Below, piece by piece: positions 38,577 to 51,165 of a stretch of 64,000 bases of DNA. This DNA is from Hydractinia symbiolongicarpus. Taxonomy: Eukaryota > Cnidaria > Hydrozoa > Anthoathecata > Hydractiniidae. Position 1 is the stretch's first letter, and the number at the start of each line of letters is the position of its first letter. The notes under the pieces are model-generated. The model was given only the letters and a program-made list of their open reading frames with translations. It was not told the DNA's origin and ran no database searches. Where the stretch lies: assembly GCF_029227915.1 (NCBI RefSeq), contig NC_079877.1:23213851-23277850 (forward strand), in the 5' to 3' direction. The translations under genes were made by a program, and so were the position numbers.

Positions 38577-38858
38577 TTTGTTAACCGCGTAAGTTAGATA
38601 AAAATAATAAAAAAAAGAATTTCGGTTTAGTGTTTTTATAATAATATAATTTAATAGCACTACTTTCGGTAACACTCGAGGTCAAAACTCGAAACAGTCC
38701 TGTCTAAAAACAAACATTTTATGCAGAATTCAAAAGTTCCATAGAATAAATCTTTGTAAACAAAACATTACGATGTTCAACACTTACAGAAGAATGTGTG
38801 AAGTTGAATGTGCAACTAAAATTTATTTACAGCGAGTATTAAAGTAAATTTTATAACT

Positions 38859-41800
38859 GGCTAGACTGGCTTTTTAGAAAACTAACTGGCGTTTTAGAAA
38901 AACTAGGTTCCAAGGTTGTTGTTGATGAAATATTTGAGGATGTATCTAAGGGCTGTAGTAATTTGTCCATGGTGCTACTGCTTTTTTAAAAATGAAATCA
39001 CAGTGGCGTTAAATCTTTTTTCCGTTATTTCCATACCAAAATTATATTTTTAAATGTTGGAGATAATATTATCCCCATAGTAGTTTGCGTATTTAACAGA
39101 TGTAAACAAACTATGCTATGCAAGCAAACTTCTACTATTTTGCTGTTGACTACAACTACCAGAATGCATTGCACATTTATCGTATAGAGGGAATAGGGAA
39201 TTAGTAGCAGTATCACGACTGTTCGCTTCTTTTTTTAAAGGCCTATTAAAAAACAGGTTTGCCACAACACAGAATTCCCGCCATATAAAAATCCTAGTGG
39301 CTAATTTTTTCTCATTGTGAATGAGAAATATGGAGAAAAAAAATTCCAAAAATTTACAGCAGGTGGTGTGCCACGCCCTTTTTGAAAGGCACTGTTCAAA
39401 TTTTTTTTTAGCATTTTGGTATATGGATATTATATTAGACTTAGAATGGTAACATTTAGGTTTATATGTCTAAAATTGTTCTATTAACGTGAGCCCTTCG
39501 CTTTTAGCGCCCTTTGACGCCTATGGGCGTTATTATTTTATTTTTAGGGAACGCCCACTTTCGCCCTTTTATTTTGAATTATGTCTCTAACCAGGTGTGG
39601 ATATATACTTGACTTATTTTCAAATGTTAATAATATTTGTTACGTTGGCACCTCAAAGGGTCTTAAACTAAGCCAAAATAGCTAAATATGCTTATTTATT
39701 TATTTATATATTTATTAATTAAAATTAAAATTATTATCAACATCTACAAAAAAGACATAAAAATCTATTTTGAAGCTACACAACTTCAAAAAACTTTCTG
39801 AGGTCAGCAAAAAAAAATGCTGACAGTCAGCATTTGAGGCATGAATTTTAATTGTCATGTGACAGACATCATTCGTACCAAGTTTTATAAGTTATAACCC
39901 AGTACAAGTGAACTTATGGGGTAAGGCATTTTTATCCCCCCATCCCACCGGGACTACACTCCCCCCCCTACCCCGGGCTGAATAGGGTTAAGCACGAGTG
40001 TTGATTAATTTTATAATAAGATGGTCAAAGCTTTTTTTCATGGCAGGCTTCAACACATGTCAGAAAGTAAAAATAAGCGGGCTATGTATCAGTCAAACCA
40101 CCGACAAGCGTAGATAAAATCCCTAATGTAGGTTGGCCTAAAGAATTCTAATTAACATTAATGCCTTCATGTCACAGAAATGTGTGCTTAAAACCGCAGT
40201 TTCTTCTTGTCTCTACTGCCTCAGCAATTTGTTCTGTACAATGTTAGCAAGGTAAGAGAGAAGGAATAATGGTCCTTATTGGAAAGCGTTTTTTTACGTT
40301 CTGCAATGCTTAAAAACATGGATGTAAATATTTTTTGTACATAAATTTGCAAATCCGCAACAATGCCGAATTATTTGAGTATGGTTTAACTCACAGGTAA
40401 GAAATATTTATTTATAACGTCGGATCGAGCACAGGAAATATACATCTTTGTGTAAGTTAATTCTTTTGAAACCTCTGTTTGTCTAATTTAGGAATTATAA
40501 TTCAAGTTCTTTTCAAAATAGTATATTACAGGCCCGGCGGAGCAATTTTGAAAGTGGAGGGGCTAAATAAATCTGTATCGAAGGAGGCCCGGGGGGATGG
40601 GCTATCTAGTACAAGTATACAGTATGTCGCAAATCGAGTAAGGCGCACACAGCATTTTGGTGTTTCGGGTGTAATATGTATATATATGTTTTTCAAAAAA
40701 TCACTTTCCGCATATTTGGCTAAAATGAAAACACAGTTTACAACCCGTTCTTACCCCTGTCATACCGAAAACAATGGTTTAATATTATTTTATTTTGATG
40801 AATAAGTTTCCATGAAAGTTTATGCATTAATCATAACACCGTGCTATGCATTTAGTACGCAGGTATAAACACTGTGTCGTACATCCGTATATAGGCGTAA
40901 CACCCTTTTCCAAAAAAAGTTTATCACAACTATGGTTTAAATAAAAACACAGGTAAGAGTCCGTTGTTAACACCAGGCTGAGCATTTATTACAGGTAAAG
41001 CGTATAGGCGTAATACCCTTCACAAAAAGAATTATTGAGACTGTGGCCTCATCAAGAATGTCTGACTTTTGCTAAAGTTTATATCACAGTAAAAGATGTA
41101 GCTTTGTACATAACTGCATTTAATATAAGAAAGATTATTTGAAAATTCTGTATTTCGCTACTTTTAACTTTTAGCCAGAGGCAGCTAGCCACAACCCCAT
41201 ATGAAGCTGAGTAAAAGTCATGTTGGTGAAAATAACACAAATAATAAAAATATTGGCTAACATAACAATCACATATCAAAATGGATAAAATACTCAAAAC
41301 AATAGGAATAAGTAAGGCTGGCTAGCTGGCTTTAAGATACTCTCTAAAAACCTGCGTTGTAGTCAAAATCTTAAAATCGATTTGTTTAGATTTATATATG
41401 GCTAAACAACGTCGCAATAAAAGCCAAATAAAATACAAGCTTTAGCTCGGTGGCTGGATAACTAGATAGCTAAATAAACAGAAAAAATGCCCTAAAAGTA
41501 GTTTAAAAAGTTGTTAGAACACGAGTAGTGTAGTTAGAAGTATGGAGAAGCAAAAAATAAAGCAAAAAGTAAAAAAAAAACTTTTGTTTTTTTATCACAG
41601 AAAGTTGCTTCGTTCTTCTTGCCAAATTTCGGACTGTTATCGCGGGAACGCAAAATGTGTTGCTAAGGAATCTAAAGAGCTTTAGTTTCTTGTGTTTCAA
41701 AAACATGAGAAAAAAGTAGAAATATGATTAATGACGATCGTACTGTAACTATTTTTCTTCCTAAGCGCAATATATTGCATAAAAAAGCCAAGAAAAGTGT

Positions 41801-44800
41801 TTATTATTTTGTGCGTTGATAGTAATTTTTGATGCAAACATTCGTTGTGTATGAATTTGCAAATCGATAACAAAAAGCCATATCCCCAATTGGGTATGAT
41901 TTGAGCTCACTTTACGCGTAGGTAGAATAAAGGGAAGACATTTTTTCGTGCAAAATTATTGTTCTTTTAATTATATTTATCAAAACCCTAGATTTCCATT
42001 ACGTCAAAGTCCTGCTTTTTTGATTTTTTCCAGAAGAAAAGAAATTACTTTTTTATTTAGGAACACCGTTTGATAATGTCTTCCCAATTGAAATTTCATT
42101 TGGCGAACAAAATTTCAACCATTTTTTTTAGTTTGCCAACTTTTTTTCAGTTTAAAAGGAGTTCCTCTAACTTTATTAAGTATTTCGAGAAAGGAAATAT
42201 TTTGACGATCAAATGGACGCTTCTTGTTTATAGTTTCTTTATTATGTATTGCATAGTTCAGACGTATTGTAATCGTTTTGTTTGTACGCCGTAGTATAAT
42301 ATATGTTTGAGGACGACTCCCCTCCCCCCTTTTACATCTAAGGATGTCTCAGTTTTTTGTTTTTTTTTAGTTTTACCTATGCGGTTTCTTCTTCTTTGCT
42401 CTTACCGAAATTGTTCTGATATCTCGATTTCCTGTAGTGCTTTCTTATACTACACCTTTTTTTTACTTTTATTTGACGCTAATGTATACGTGTTCACCAC
42501 CAGAGGTGATCTCATGAGAATATCACGTGTCTTTTCCTCATAGATTAATCTTTTGCTGTGCTGTTAATTTTATGACTAGGTTGATCTCGTGAAAAATAGA
42601 AATTAGAAAACAGAAAGTTACAATATATAATGCCTTTCACAAGTTTTGCTTTGACTTTCACTTTGTACATCGTGGCTTGTCTCGAATAATTAAATTTCTC
42701 ACTCAAGTCTACTCGAGAGAATGATTCTTACCGATTTTTTAGAAAACGTGGTGGAAGGAAAGACAAGGTGCAACTTAACAACTGATAATACGTAAACTAA
42801 TGCGTATTTCGTTACCTTTTTCGAAAAGAAAAAGTGTCGCAACTTTTTTTGCCAATTTAACGTTGATTCAACGTTAATACAACGTGGATTCAACGTTTAG
42901 ACGCAAAAATTTTATATGACAAAGTTGCTTTAATCGACTTTAGATTATCTCAATCTAATAGCGATATTGATAAAATCAATAGCAAATATTTTTTCTTCTC
43001 ACAGGACAAAAACCTTTCCTGACAACGTCCACCGAACGACTCAAACTTTGTCAAGTAAATATCCTGTATTGGGCACATGTTTAATACTGAAGGATTTCCT
43101 TTTGTTTTCTCCTTAAGACGACAGAATTAGGACCTTAGTTGGACGTCTAATACCGTTGCCTACCGGATGTGTGTACATGTTGTCCTACATTTGGCGAATT
43201 AATACGCCCGAAGGGGCCTCAAAATCTTGACTTATGAATGTCTCTTGCTTATTCAACGCTGATATGCCAACGTTGAGTCAAAGATGGGCCGAAAATGTGC
43301 TATTGTCTCAATATATCCGTGAGGAGTTGTAGTTTATAAAAGTTAAAATCTTGCAAGTTTGTAATGCAAGATAAATTGCAATCTGCGTTATGTAATTAAG
43401 AACTACTAGAATATTCCAAATAACAAGTTCTTGAGAGATTTGTAAGCTATTCTTGAGCATAATTACTAATCGATTAAACAAATAACAAAGCGCAATATAT
43501 CCGTTTAAAGAGTCTCGTTTTCACAGTTTTATAAAATAAAATATGTAGCTGTATTTACGCTAATTTGGCTTCCTCTTCACAAGCTATAACTTTATTTTTT
43601 TTATATATGTCAATTTTATTCGAAAGTGAAAAAGTCGCAGAAAATGATAAAACTAAAATAATAGACAATTTAAAAATCATTAACATTTAGTCGTTTGACT
43701 TGATGAAGCATTAATATTTAATTTCAATGCTGAGGTGCACCTAAAAATTCCATGTGTGAACGCATCAAGTACTGCAGCGTAATCAATTAATTACTGTGCA
43801 TTCTTCTTGGAAAACGATTTCAAACAGCAAACTGAATGTATTTGTCCAAACAGAAAATTTTACACAAAAAAAAACTTTAGAAAAAAAGTCGGAACAGATT
43901 AAAAACAACAAAAATAAATTTTGTGCCCATAATTTTCGCCCGTAGCAACCGGCTGCAATAACGTGACAGGGAAAACAATTGGCGGTCCCTCAAAGTGTTG
44001 ACAGAATACAAATAAATGCACCTATGATGGGTATTAACACATCGGTTTCTGTAATCAAGATATCATTCCACCGAATTGTTATGAAATGATGTATATCTTG
44101 TGATGGAATGATATGATAAAAATGTTCAATACAACATGTAGAGCATAAATGAATTATTTTATTTATTTATAACATAAATATTTAAAACAAGTACATGTCT
44201 CGGGGTTTCACGCTGAGGGATCATCAAACGTACATTACACTGATATGATGTAAATTGTTTGTTAGACCAACTTATTACTTCCACTAGTAAATGCTTTGAA
44301 GGTACTGTTGCATAGGTGTAATAGAACTTTTTAATAATTCAAAGATTTCGATGCCAATTTGGTTGGTGAAACAGTAAACACTTTCCCCTGACTTAATTAG
44401 AGCTACTTTGCACGCAGGTGATTCGATCCGTGGTTTCCAGAAGACAAACCCCGCTTTCATTATTTTTGTAACACACGAAATCAATTGCCTTCATTTCTGG
44501 CCAAATTATTTCTTTGTTATTTTAATGGCGTTTTTTTATTACAAAACCCGAGGTTTTTAAATTTGCTCATCAGACAGTTTTTGTAGTCGTTGCGTAATAT
44601 CCTATATATGGTTTTATTGGAAAAAAATTATATCGAAAGTTTCGTTCTTTAAAGTTAACGTTCCATTAGGCTAAGGACCCATTAAAATAAAAAAATTATT
44701 TAAGATTTATTTGCTCTTTCGGTTAAGCACCGCCATATAATCATTTTTTTAATAGCTGCACAGTGTTTATATATTTACTGTACACAAGTATGGTTAGAAA

Positions 44801-44802
44801 TC
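38859..44802. other. Long gene-poor stretch with minor repeats
   Basis: No confident gene. Items seen are a short perfect palindrome AAATGCTGAC-A-GTCAGCATTT at 39815-39835; a 'ggcccggcggagcaattttg' block at 40531 that resembles the end of a common cnidarian element (low confidence); imperfect 'attcaacgtt' repeats near 42862-42897; and an imperfect palindrome around 44063-44113 ('atatcattccac' and its mirror). The minus-strand frame at 44284-44484 (VTKIMKAGFVFWKPRIESPA) has no splice or homology support. Confidence 0.4.
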
Positions 44803-44823
44803 TTTTTGTTTTTCTTTTTTAGG
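44801..44823 (+). other. Polypyrimidine-AG acceptor just upstream of the 44824 gene
   Basis: The sequence TCTTTTTGTTTTTC followed by TTTTTTAG ends at 44822, one base before the ATG at 44824. The run is a strong 3' splice site and makes an upstream TTG start implausible. It could take a spliced leader or a 5' UTR exon. Confidence 0.65.
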
Positions 44824-45750
44824 ATGTATCTTTGCATACAGGTGTTAAAACTAATTGGCCTCGTCATACCTTATAGTATCTGCATTGATCAAAGCCATTT
44901 CGATGTGTTCGCACCAGCGGGAGGAGTGCCTTGTAGGAAACAGTACGCTGTTTTGTACATGACTGCCGAAAGAATGACTGATTCTTTTCATCCCCCACCA
45001 ACTGGTTATAATGACGATATTCTACAGGTTGGCAACAACTATGCTGCAACATGCATGAACGAGACGATCAGAGATTCTCATACGGAGCCAACAGTACTGG
45101 CTAGATTTGACCATCTAGTTTCGAAATTTCAAGAAACGTATGGTAATAAGAAAAAACCCGATCTTTACTTGTACACAAGATTAAGTCCTTGTACCGACTG
45201 TTCCTCTAAAATTGCAGAGTTTGGTCAAACCAATATGCGTGGTATTGCAAATAATCGTTTGCAGTTGTCTTGGAGTAAAACTTTCATAGGCCGACCACCT
45301 CCTACGCCTCATCAACAATATTTAATTAGCTTGCAAACCTTGCTTGCAACCGAACGTGTGAAATTAAATTTAACACCAGATCTAACATTGATGCAGGGTA
45401 ATATGTGCCAATGTTTACAAAACAGGGATGACATCAGTGATTTTTTTAGAAGAGACTACGAGTTGAACATTGCCAACATTGTAAACAGGTTAGCATTTCA
45501 ATGCGCGAACAAGGATAAAAGTAACGAGATTCGAAACTGGGAATGCTCGACAGGAAGTCTAAAAGACTCTTTAGGCCAGAACTGTAAGCGACTGGAACAC
45601 TACCTTGAAGATTGCCTTAGTAGAAGTTGGGAACTCGGTCCGCCTTTGTCTCCGCGACGTCCTATGCAAGTCAGTAGTAACCTCAGGGACGTAACAGGTT
45701 ACTACTTTCCTCCGCCTGCGCAATTCATCTTTTCTCGTTGTGCTTTGTAA
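44824..45750 (+). CDS. Predicted secreted deaminase-fold protein (AID/APOBEC-like, SNAD-type)
   Basis: A single open exon codes 308 residues. Residues 1 to about 20 (MYLCIQVLKLIGLVIPYSIC) form a signal peptide. The next part follows the cytidine-deaminase order: strand KQYAVLYM, strand NNYAATC, helix with H86-T-E88, strand LYLYTRLS and helix with PC123-TD-C126. H86, C123 and C126 would bind zinc and E88 would be the proton shuttle. Later strands and helices (RLQLSW, QQYLISLQTLL, VKLNL) fit the fold, and the C-terminal third is Cys-rich (about six Cys), as in an extracellular disulfide-bonded protein. A paralogue lies at 59386-60459. The motif HTE/PCxxC matches AID/APOBEC enzymes; metazoan secreted members (SNADs) are described in the literature as I remember it. 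Substrate is unknown and no pathway is shown. Confidence 0.72.
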   Translation: MYLCIQVLKLIGLVIPYSICIDQSHFDVFAPAGGVPCRKQYAVLYMTAERMTDSFHPPPTGYNDDILQVGNNYAATCMNETIRDSHTEPTVLARFDHLVSKFQETYGNKKKPDLYLYTRLSPCTDCSSKIAEFGQTNMRGIANNRLQLSWSKTFIGRPPPTPHQQYLISLQTLLATERVKLNLTPDLTLMQGNMCQCLQNRDDISDFFRRDYELNIANIVNRLAFQCANKDKSNEIRNWECSTGSLKDSLGQNCKRLEHYLEDCLSRSWELGPPLSPRRPMQVSSNLRDVTGYYFPPPAQFIFSRCAL

Positions 45751-45846
45751 ACATGACATTGATAGTTAATGTTACTCAAAAGCATTATGACAATGACTTA
45801 AGATATATCTTGTGACACAATGCGTTGCTTAGGAAAGGACTCGCAA

Positions 45847-45852
45847 AATAAA
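45847..45852 (+). other. Likely poly(A) signal AATAAA
   Basis: AATAAA lies 97 bases after the stop codon of the deaminase-like gene, a normal distance for cleavage and polyadenylation. Confidence 0.5.
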
Positions 45853-46597
45853 ATTGAGTCTGCGGCAGATTTCACGACGTTTTTAGAAGAACTCAAAGTT
45901 ATATCTATCTATTTATGAATTTCTTTGTTTTTAATCTTTGCTTCTAATCCTGATCAAACTGTAAAAACAACACATGACTACACTTGTCAATATAAGTTAC
46001 ACTTTAATGTTTAGTTTATCTTAATTTCTTTTTAAGTGTGGAGAGTTTGGAAATTGTATTTCATAATCAACAACGTATTTCAGAACAATACTATTTAATA
46101 TGTAATTGTTTTCAATTATAATTCCGTTAATGAATGCATTGTTTTGATGCACTATTTAACGAATTAGTAATCTCCTTAAAAGGCGTCGAACTCACAGGTT
46201 TTTCGAAGGAAATGCAGACTGGCAGAATAAAAATATTAGCGTTCGAGCAGAGTGCACAGGACTCACTGTAACATCATGGCATAATGACAAAATTTCGCAC
46301 AATAATTTTTAAAGGTTGCTGCTTGTGCCTCCCATCACTATATGCAATGACAGTCATTGTGGTCAAGAATGCTATCTTAACTCCTGTTCATGGTTTTGGA
46401 AATGTATTATGACCGTCCCCCACCCTCTTTATAAATTTTGTTTTTTTTCTACACTTTTACTACGTCATGAAAGGAACTAAAAGGGAACAATAGTTTTTAT
46501 GTGATGTTAATTACTATAGTTCTAGAATAAATTTATCACTTTGCTTTAAGTTTCTGGCAATACAAGAATATAGCTACATATTCTACAGATTTTTTTA
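45853..46597. other. Intergenic stretch after the first deaminase-like gene
   Basis: AT-rich sequence without gene or repeat signals that I can recognise. Confidence 0.4.
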
Positions 46598-46805
46598 GAG
46601 GTTGGCGTGATCACATGTTAATCGTTTCCACCGCTCATACCTAAAGTGCAGTTTTCAACATTAAATGCCACGCAGGAAGCGGTGTGATCAAAATTTATTT
46701 AGAGGTTGCCGTGATCACATGTTAATCGTTTCCACCGCTCATACCTAAAGTGCAGTTTTCAACATTAAATGCCACGCAGGGGGCGGTGTGAGCCATATTG
46801 TTTGT
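46598..46805 (+). repeat. Two tandem copies of a 104-bp unit
   Basis: The block starting 'gaggttggcgtgatcacatg' at 46598 repeats at 46702 with almost no change. Its end ('cagttttcaacattaaatg' then 'gagccatat') is related to the DNA just before the modules at 49978, 52829 and 54849, so this is an older start of the same repeat family. Confidence 0.85.
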
Positions 46806-47625
46806 GAATGATTGTAGCTATATTGTTTTTAGAAAATGTAAGCACGTCATGAAACACCCTGGGTAGTAGACATTGTCATGTAGTAGGTCATAAAAATTTT
46901 AACACTGCCGTTAAGCATACAGCAGTTCACGTTAAAAACGATTGGGGAAATCTACGTCAGGAAGTAATTGTTGCTTTAAATGGGGAAATAATTTCCCCGT
47001 CAGGAAACTAGATTGAATTTTTTAAATTTCTGCAGCGCTAGTGTGATTTTCGCAATGTCTACCCTTGACCAATGGATTCAGCGAAAAATTTAGAAAAAAA
47101 TTTACATAGGACTTTTAAATTCTGTCGAGCAGTTCTCATGCAATCGTCAACACGTACTCAAACTCTTCAACTATATCGCATTCATTTTTTAGATTCAATC
47201 AAAACAACTTTAAAAAAACTAATCTCATAATTTCTACACCAGGAAATAATTTTCGGATATACAAATAATTTCAAGATAAAAAAATAATTTTCATTTCTGT
47301 ATCTTGGACCGAACTGTACACCGATGCCGGATACCATTCTTGTTTCGTCTAACATTTTTAGCAGTTCCTAAACGAAATTTAAAGTCACAACTCCCATGGA
47401 ATATTACGTCCGGAACATACTCTGGTTTTCCTAATACAGAAAGCTCCGGTACATATTCTGCATGTTAAACCTTTATTGCTTTGACGAAGATTAAACTGTT
47501 TGATTGGACAATATGAGACACGTTTCATACATTTCAGTCAAAAGTGGCAGCTATGCTTTTTTGCTTGCGAACCTAGGGGACCTATTCCCCGCTCCACAAC
47601 ACCTTTTTTTATTCATACCATTCTT
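46785..47625 (+). repeat. Old, payload-free member of the repeat family
   Basis: It shares the left end 'gagccatatt...gattgtagct', the middle 'caatcgtcaacacgta' and the right end 'gcttgcgaacctagggga...cgctccacaacacc' with the copies at 52829-53610 and in part with the 1.88-kb units. It has GAAGATTAAACT at 47486-47497 where the 52.8-kb copy carries the Penelope insertion, so it acts as an empty site. Confidence 0.65.
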
Positions 47626-47860
47626 CATATCGCTTTCTCTCTTCTGAAAGAAAAGAAGTTCTTGTTCTTAAAAGAACAGAAACATGGGAAAATAGAGACA
47701 GAGGTTGTGACGCTATAGGTCGAATGCAGTGAGGTCTATGGAAACAACCGAGGTTCATAATCAATTTTGTACCTAGTAGCCTAATAAAAACATAGTAATT
47801 GAAGCAATTTGCAGCCTAGTCACAAAAGTAACAAAAACATTGGCATTTGGATAAAAAATA

Positions 47861-49300
47861 AAGTGGAGTCTCTGTAACTCGAACTAGTCACTATATGGTT
47901 ATTTCTGGATGCTATGGTGCATTTGAAAGCATTTCAGTCACTATATTTGGCGTGTAACGAATATAGACTAATGAGCAAGTTTAATATTTATTGTTTCATG
48001 AATAAATCTGAAATCAAAGACTGTTTAATCTTAAAAATATATTCAATTTCCACATTTACATTTAAGTCCTTGAGGGATGTCATGCCTTCACAAGAATAGA
48101 AATTAGGCTAAAATCTTCCTGAATGCTAATTAGCTTTTGCACATCTGCGGTTTCTGTTTTCATGATGAAACCACCCTCTTAGCTGTCGAATTTCTCTGTT
48201 TTAAATGTCATCCTTTTGAATCCGGTTACTTCAACGATCACTTCAGCATTTGATAATTTCCCATATGAAGTGGTTGTCAAATCTACGTAATTGTCAAGTC
48301 AGATGTCAACATCGATTTGACCAGGAAATCTTTTATAAGAATTGAGAGATCAGTGCCCAGACAGCATTGTAGCGATTTTAACGGATCATCATCTTCAATT
48401 ATAGCATTTTCAGCATTCTTCTCCGAGATTCCCGATTTCCTAAAACAGTTGGTGAATGTGTGAGTTGAGATACCATCCCATGTGGTTTTCAACATATGCA
48501 TTGCTAGAAGAATTAAAAGTTCGGGTATTGGTTCCTTTTTCCCAACGCAAACATAAGTTTACGAATGGCCAGTGTTCGATATTAGCTTTCACAGCTCGAA
48601 CGCTACCTGGATTCATTTGTTGCGTTTTAGACGTTGTGTTTGCAGGCGAAAATCTTTAATGGGTTAAATTGATTTTCAATTTAACCCATTAAAGATTTTC
48701 TACATGGGTTGGCTGGTGCAATTGTCAATGATCAATGCTATCTTTTACTTAGATACTGCAAATTTTCGATCAAGCTCATGTACCTATTCTTCAAAGCTTT
48801 CCAGACATCGACATTTTACGCTAAGCACGGTATCTGTAAATAAAATCCAATTGTTAAAATAAGATGTCTAGTAAAGCTAGAAGATATTTTTTCCTGTAAA
48901 AAAATTCAAATTGTTAGATTAAAATGACAAGAAATTAGCTCCTTTAAAAAGGGGTAACACGACTATAAGAGCAAATAGACCCTCTTCTTAGTTGGAGATA
49001 AATTATGGGCATACATTGGACTAACAAATAAACTTTAAAGTATGCAGTGTCTGTGGAAAAAAAGGATGATGGTAAAGTAATTGGTCATCTGTCAATTGGA
49101 AAATCTGGAAAGTGTGCAATAACAGTATTCCACTTTTGAAAACCAACAAGAACAATTGTTCTAAAGTAACTGTTACTGGGAAAGTTATAGATAAAATTGA
49201 CGAACTAGGGATGGAGATTCCATGTCAGTTATTTATTCTTGCCGAAAAAAGGTTTATAGAAATCATGCTGTCAAGAAAGAAACTTTGTTCTTAAAAACAA
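47861..49300 (-). mobile_element. Decayed Tigger/pogo-type element remnant with HIRAN-like piece
   Basis: The left end (47861-47884, AAGTGGAGTCTCTGTAACTC) preceded by TA resembles a Tigger terminal repeat; a matching inverted end is at 57068-57091 before TA. On the minus strand, 48110-48870 holds transposase C-terminal relics: WDGISTHTFTNCFRKSGI and an IDNC-like catalytic segment near 48700-48740, with stops. On the plus strand 48990-49300 holds a separate decayed coding block: KYAVSVEKKDDGKVIGHLSI, a stop, then SKVTVTGKVIDKIDELGMEI. That resembles the HIRAN-like domain found in some cnidarian element proteins. Nothing here is intact. Confidence 0.55.
48648..48700. repeat. Perfect hairpin, 25-bp arms and 3-base loop
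   Basis: GAAAATCTTTAATGGG begins the left arm; every one of the 25 bases is mirrored in the right arm, around a TTT loop at 48673-48675. It lies within the decayed transposase block, where it interrupts the coding order, so it is not an ancestral part of that gene. Confidence 0.95.
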
Positions 49301-51165
49301 GGAATATTCTTGATTTTGTTCCATTTTTCAATTTTTATCCCACCATTCCAAAGCTTGAAATACAATGTATAGATCTCCAGCCAATTCGATTGCCATTTCC
49401 TTAAGTATTGGCCCACTGATGGTACATTATCACTTCGCCTAACAAAGAATCATTTATGCACAGCTTAAGTCGCTCGTACTTATCCGGTTTTTGCGGAGAG
49501 AGACTTTTGACCCACTTACCCAAATATTTTTTATGGTCATTTCTTCCGCAAAAATCCGGTTGGTCGAGACACGCCATTTTCAGTTAAGATCAGGTCGGCA
49601 TACAGCATTAGCCACGTGATTCATAAGTTACTCTTACTAATATCACATGACATTTCCTCAGATACATAGCGCTTGAAACGAAAATTTAGTTGATGATAGC
49701 TTGATGATAGGGTAGAAGGGTATTTTGAGGAAAACGAAGAAAGGGTATGTACAGCTAGTAGATCACTATTTCTTTACATTGATGAACCCCTTCTTATCCT
49801 TACTGCCACCTAAAGCTAGCTAGTATAAAACTGCCCACTTAGCTGGCATAATAACAGAACTTAGATAACATATAGCTAGCTTACTTTAACCGTTTAGCTA
49901 GCTATAAAAAAAGGGCTATAGCATAAAACTAGCTACAAAGCTAGCATAAAATTAACTACATAACTGGGATAAAACTACATTAAGGGGGAATAGAGAGCCA
50001 TATTTTCATGGACAATTGTAGCTAGCTATATATATTGTACACACGTCAGGAAATAAACTTTTTTAACCCTGCCGCTGAGCATACACCAGTGCGGCTGAAG
50101 TTACAGAAGGGAAAATTATTTCAATACTCGTTCAATCGTCAACATGTATTAAAAATCTCCAAGTGTATTCATTCTTTCTTACCTAATTTCACGATATGTA
50201 TACAAATAATGTCCCAATAATTTCTGTTTTTGTAACTTGACCCGATCCTTACACATGTGGCTCTAATGATGTTTTTGTTCAGTCTGAAATAAGATATTTT
50301 TATCCTATTGTCATGAAGACTTGTTTGCAAACAAAACATATAGTGCTATTTGATTTTTAGCTGCACTGGCTAACAACAGGCTGTTTCTGCTGTGTTTTTG
50401 TAAACCGAAGTTGCAGTAAAGGTTTTTTTAAAAATGTATTACGGCTGTCCGATTTTATGATTAATTTTTGAAACTTTTCCCATAAAATATTGCAGGATTC
50501 TTTAGGAGCTTAAAAACAGGTTTTGAACAGTGTTTTTATTTTTAAATGATACAAAAACTTTTCCGCAAAATAAAATTGCTGAATGATTGTTTTAGCTGTG
50601 TAGGATAACAACAGGGTGTTTACTGTCTGTTTATGTGAACCAAAGTTTTTTCGGATGTGCGCCACAGTATATTTGTACTAATCACTCAGCCTAGTGTTAA
50701 CGACAAGCTATTACCTGTGTTTCTATTTAACAGAAGTTGTGCTAAAGTTATTTTCAAAGGGTTTGTTTACCTATACTAATGGCGCACCACAGATTAAAGT
50801 ACATATATATTTTAAGTTTTACCGGGAACATTTTGTGAAACAGTTTTCGCTATGACATTGCACAATATGTAAATTGTGTTTCTATTCAAGCTAAAGTTAA
50901 AGGAAATATATATTTTGTGAATCTGAAAAATATAATTACACACCCGACACACCTTTAATGTTGTGTGTTTCACTCGATTTATGATATACTGCACACCTGT
51001 ACTAAAGCGAGCCACCTGAATGTGTGGTACAGTTTAAAATTTGTATTAATTGTTCCATCAAGCGTTTAACGCCAGGTAACACAGTTACTTGTGGCTTAAC
51101 CAGCGTGAATTCCTAAGTGTATATAATACTCACCTGTAAAGTTTTGTATATATATTTATGTTTAT

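Larger units (their letters stand above)
34872..38858 (-). repeat. Right arm of the inverted duplication
   Basis: Mirror copy of 15616-19402, about 15.5 kb away. It holds the fold-back (38441-38576), the nested inverted repeat (about 37142-38076) and the better preserved copy of the membrane-protein gene. It is about 200 bp longer than the left arm, partly because of an insertion near 35390-35540 inside the exon-like piece that follows exon B. Confidence 0.85.

Noticed and set aside
44284-44484. Minus-strand frame (GFVFWKPRIESPACKVAL)
   Set aside because: Looks somewhat protein-like but has no acceptor, paralogue or domain that I can name; may be a relic exon.
50035-50220. Small frames repeated at 54906-55091, and 50812-51015 repeated at 55692-55895
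   Set aside because: Conserved only because the 1.88-kb units are recent duplicates; differences do not favour synonymous change.
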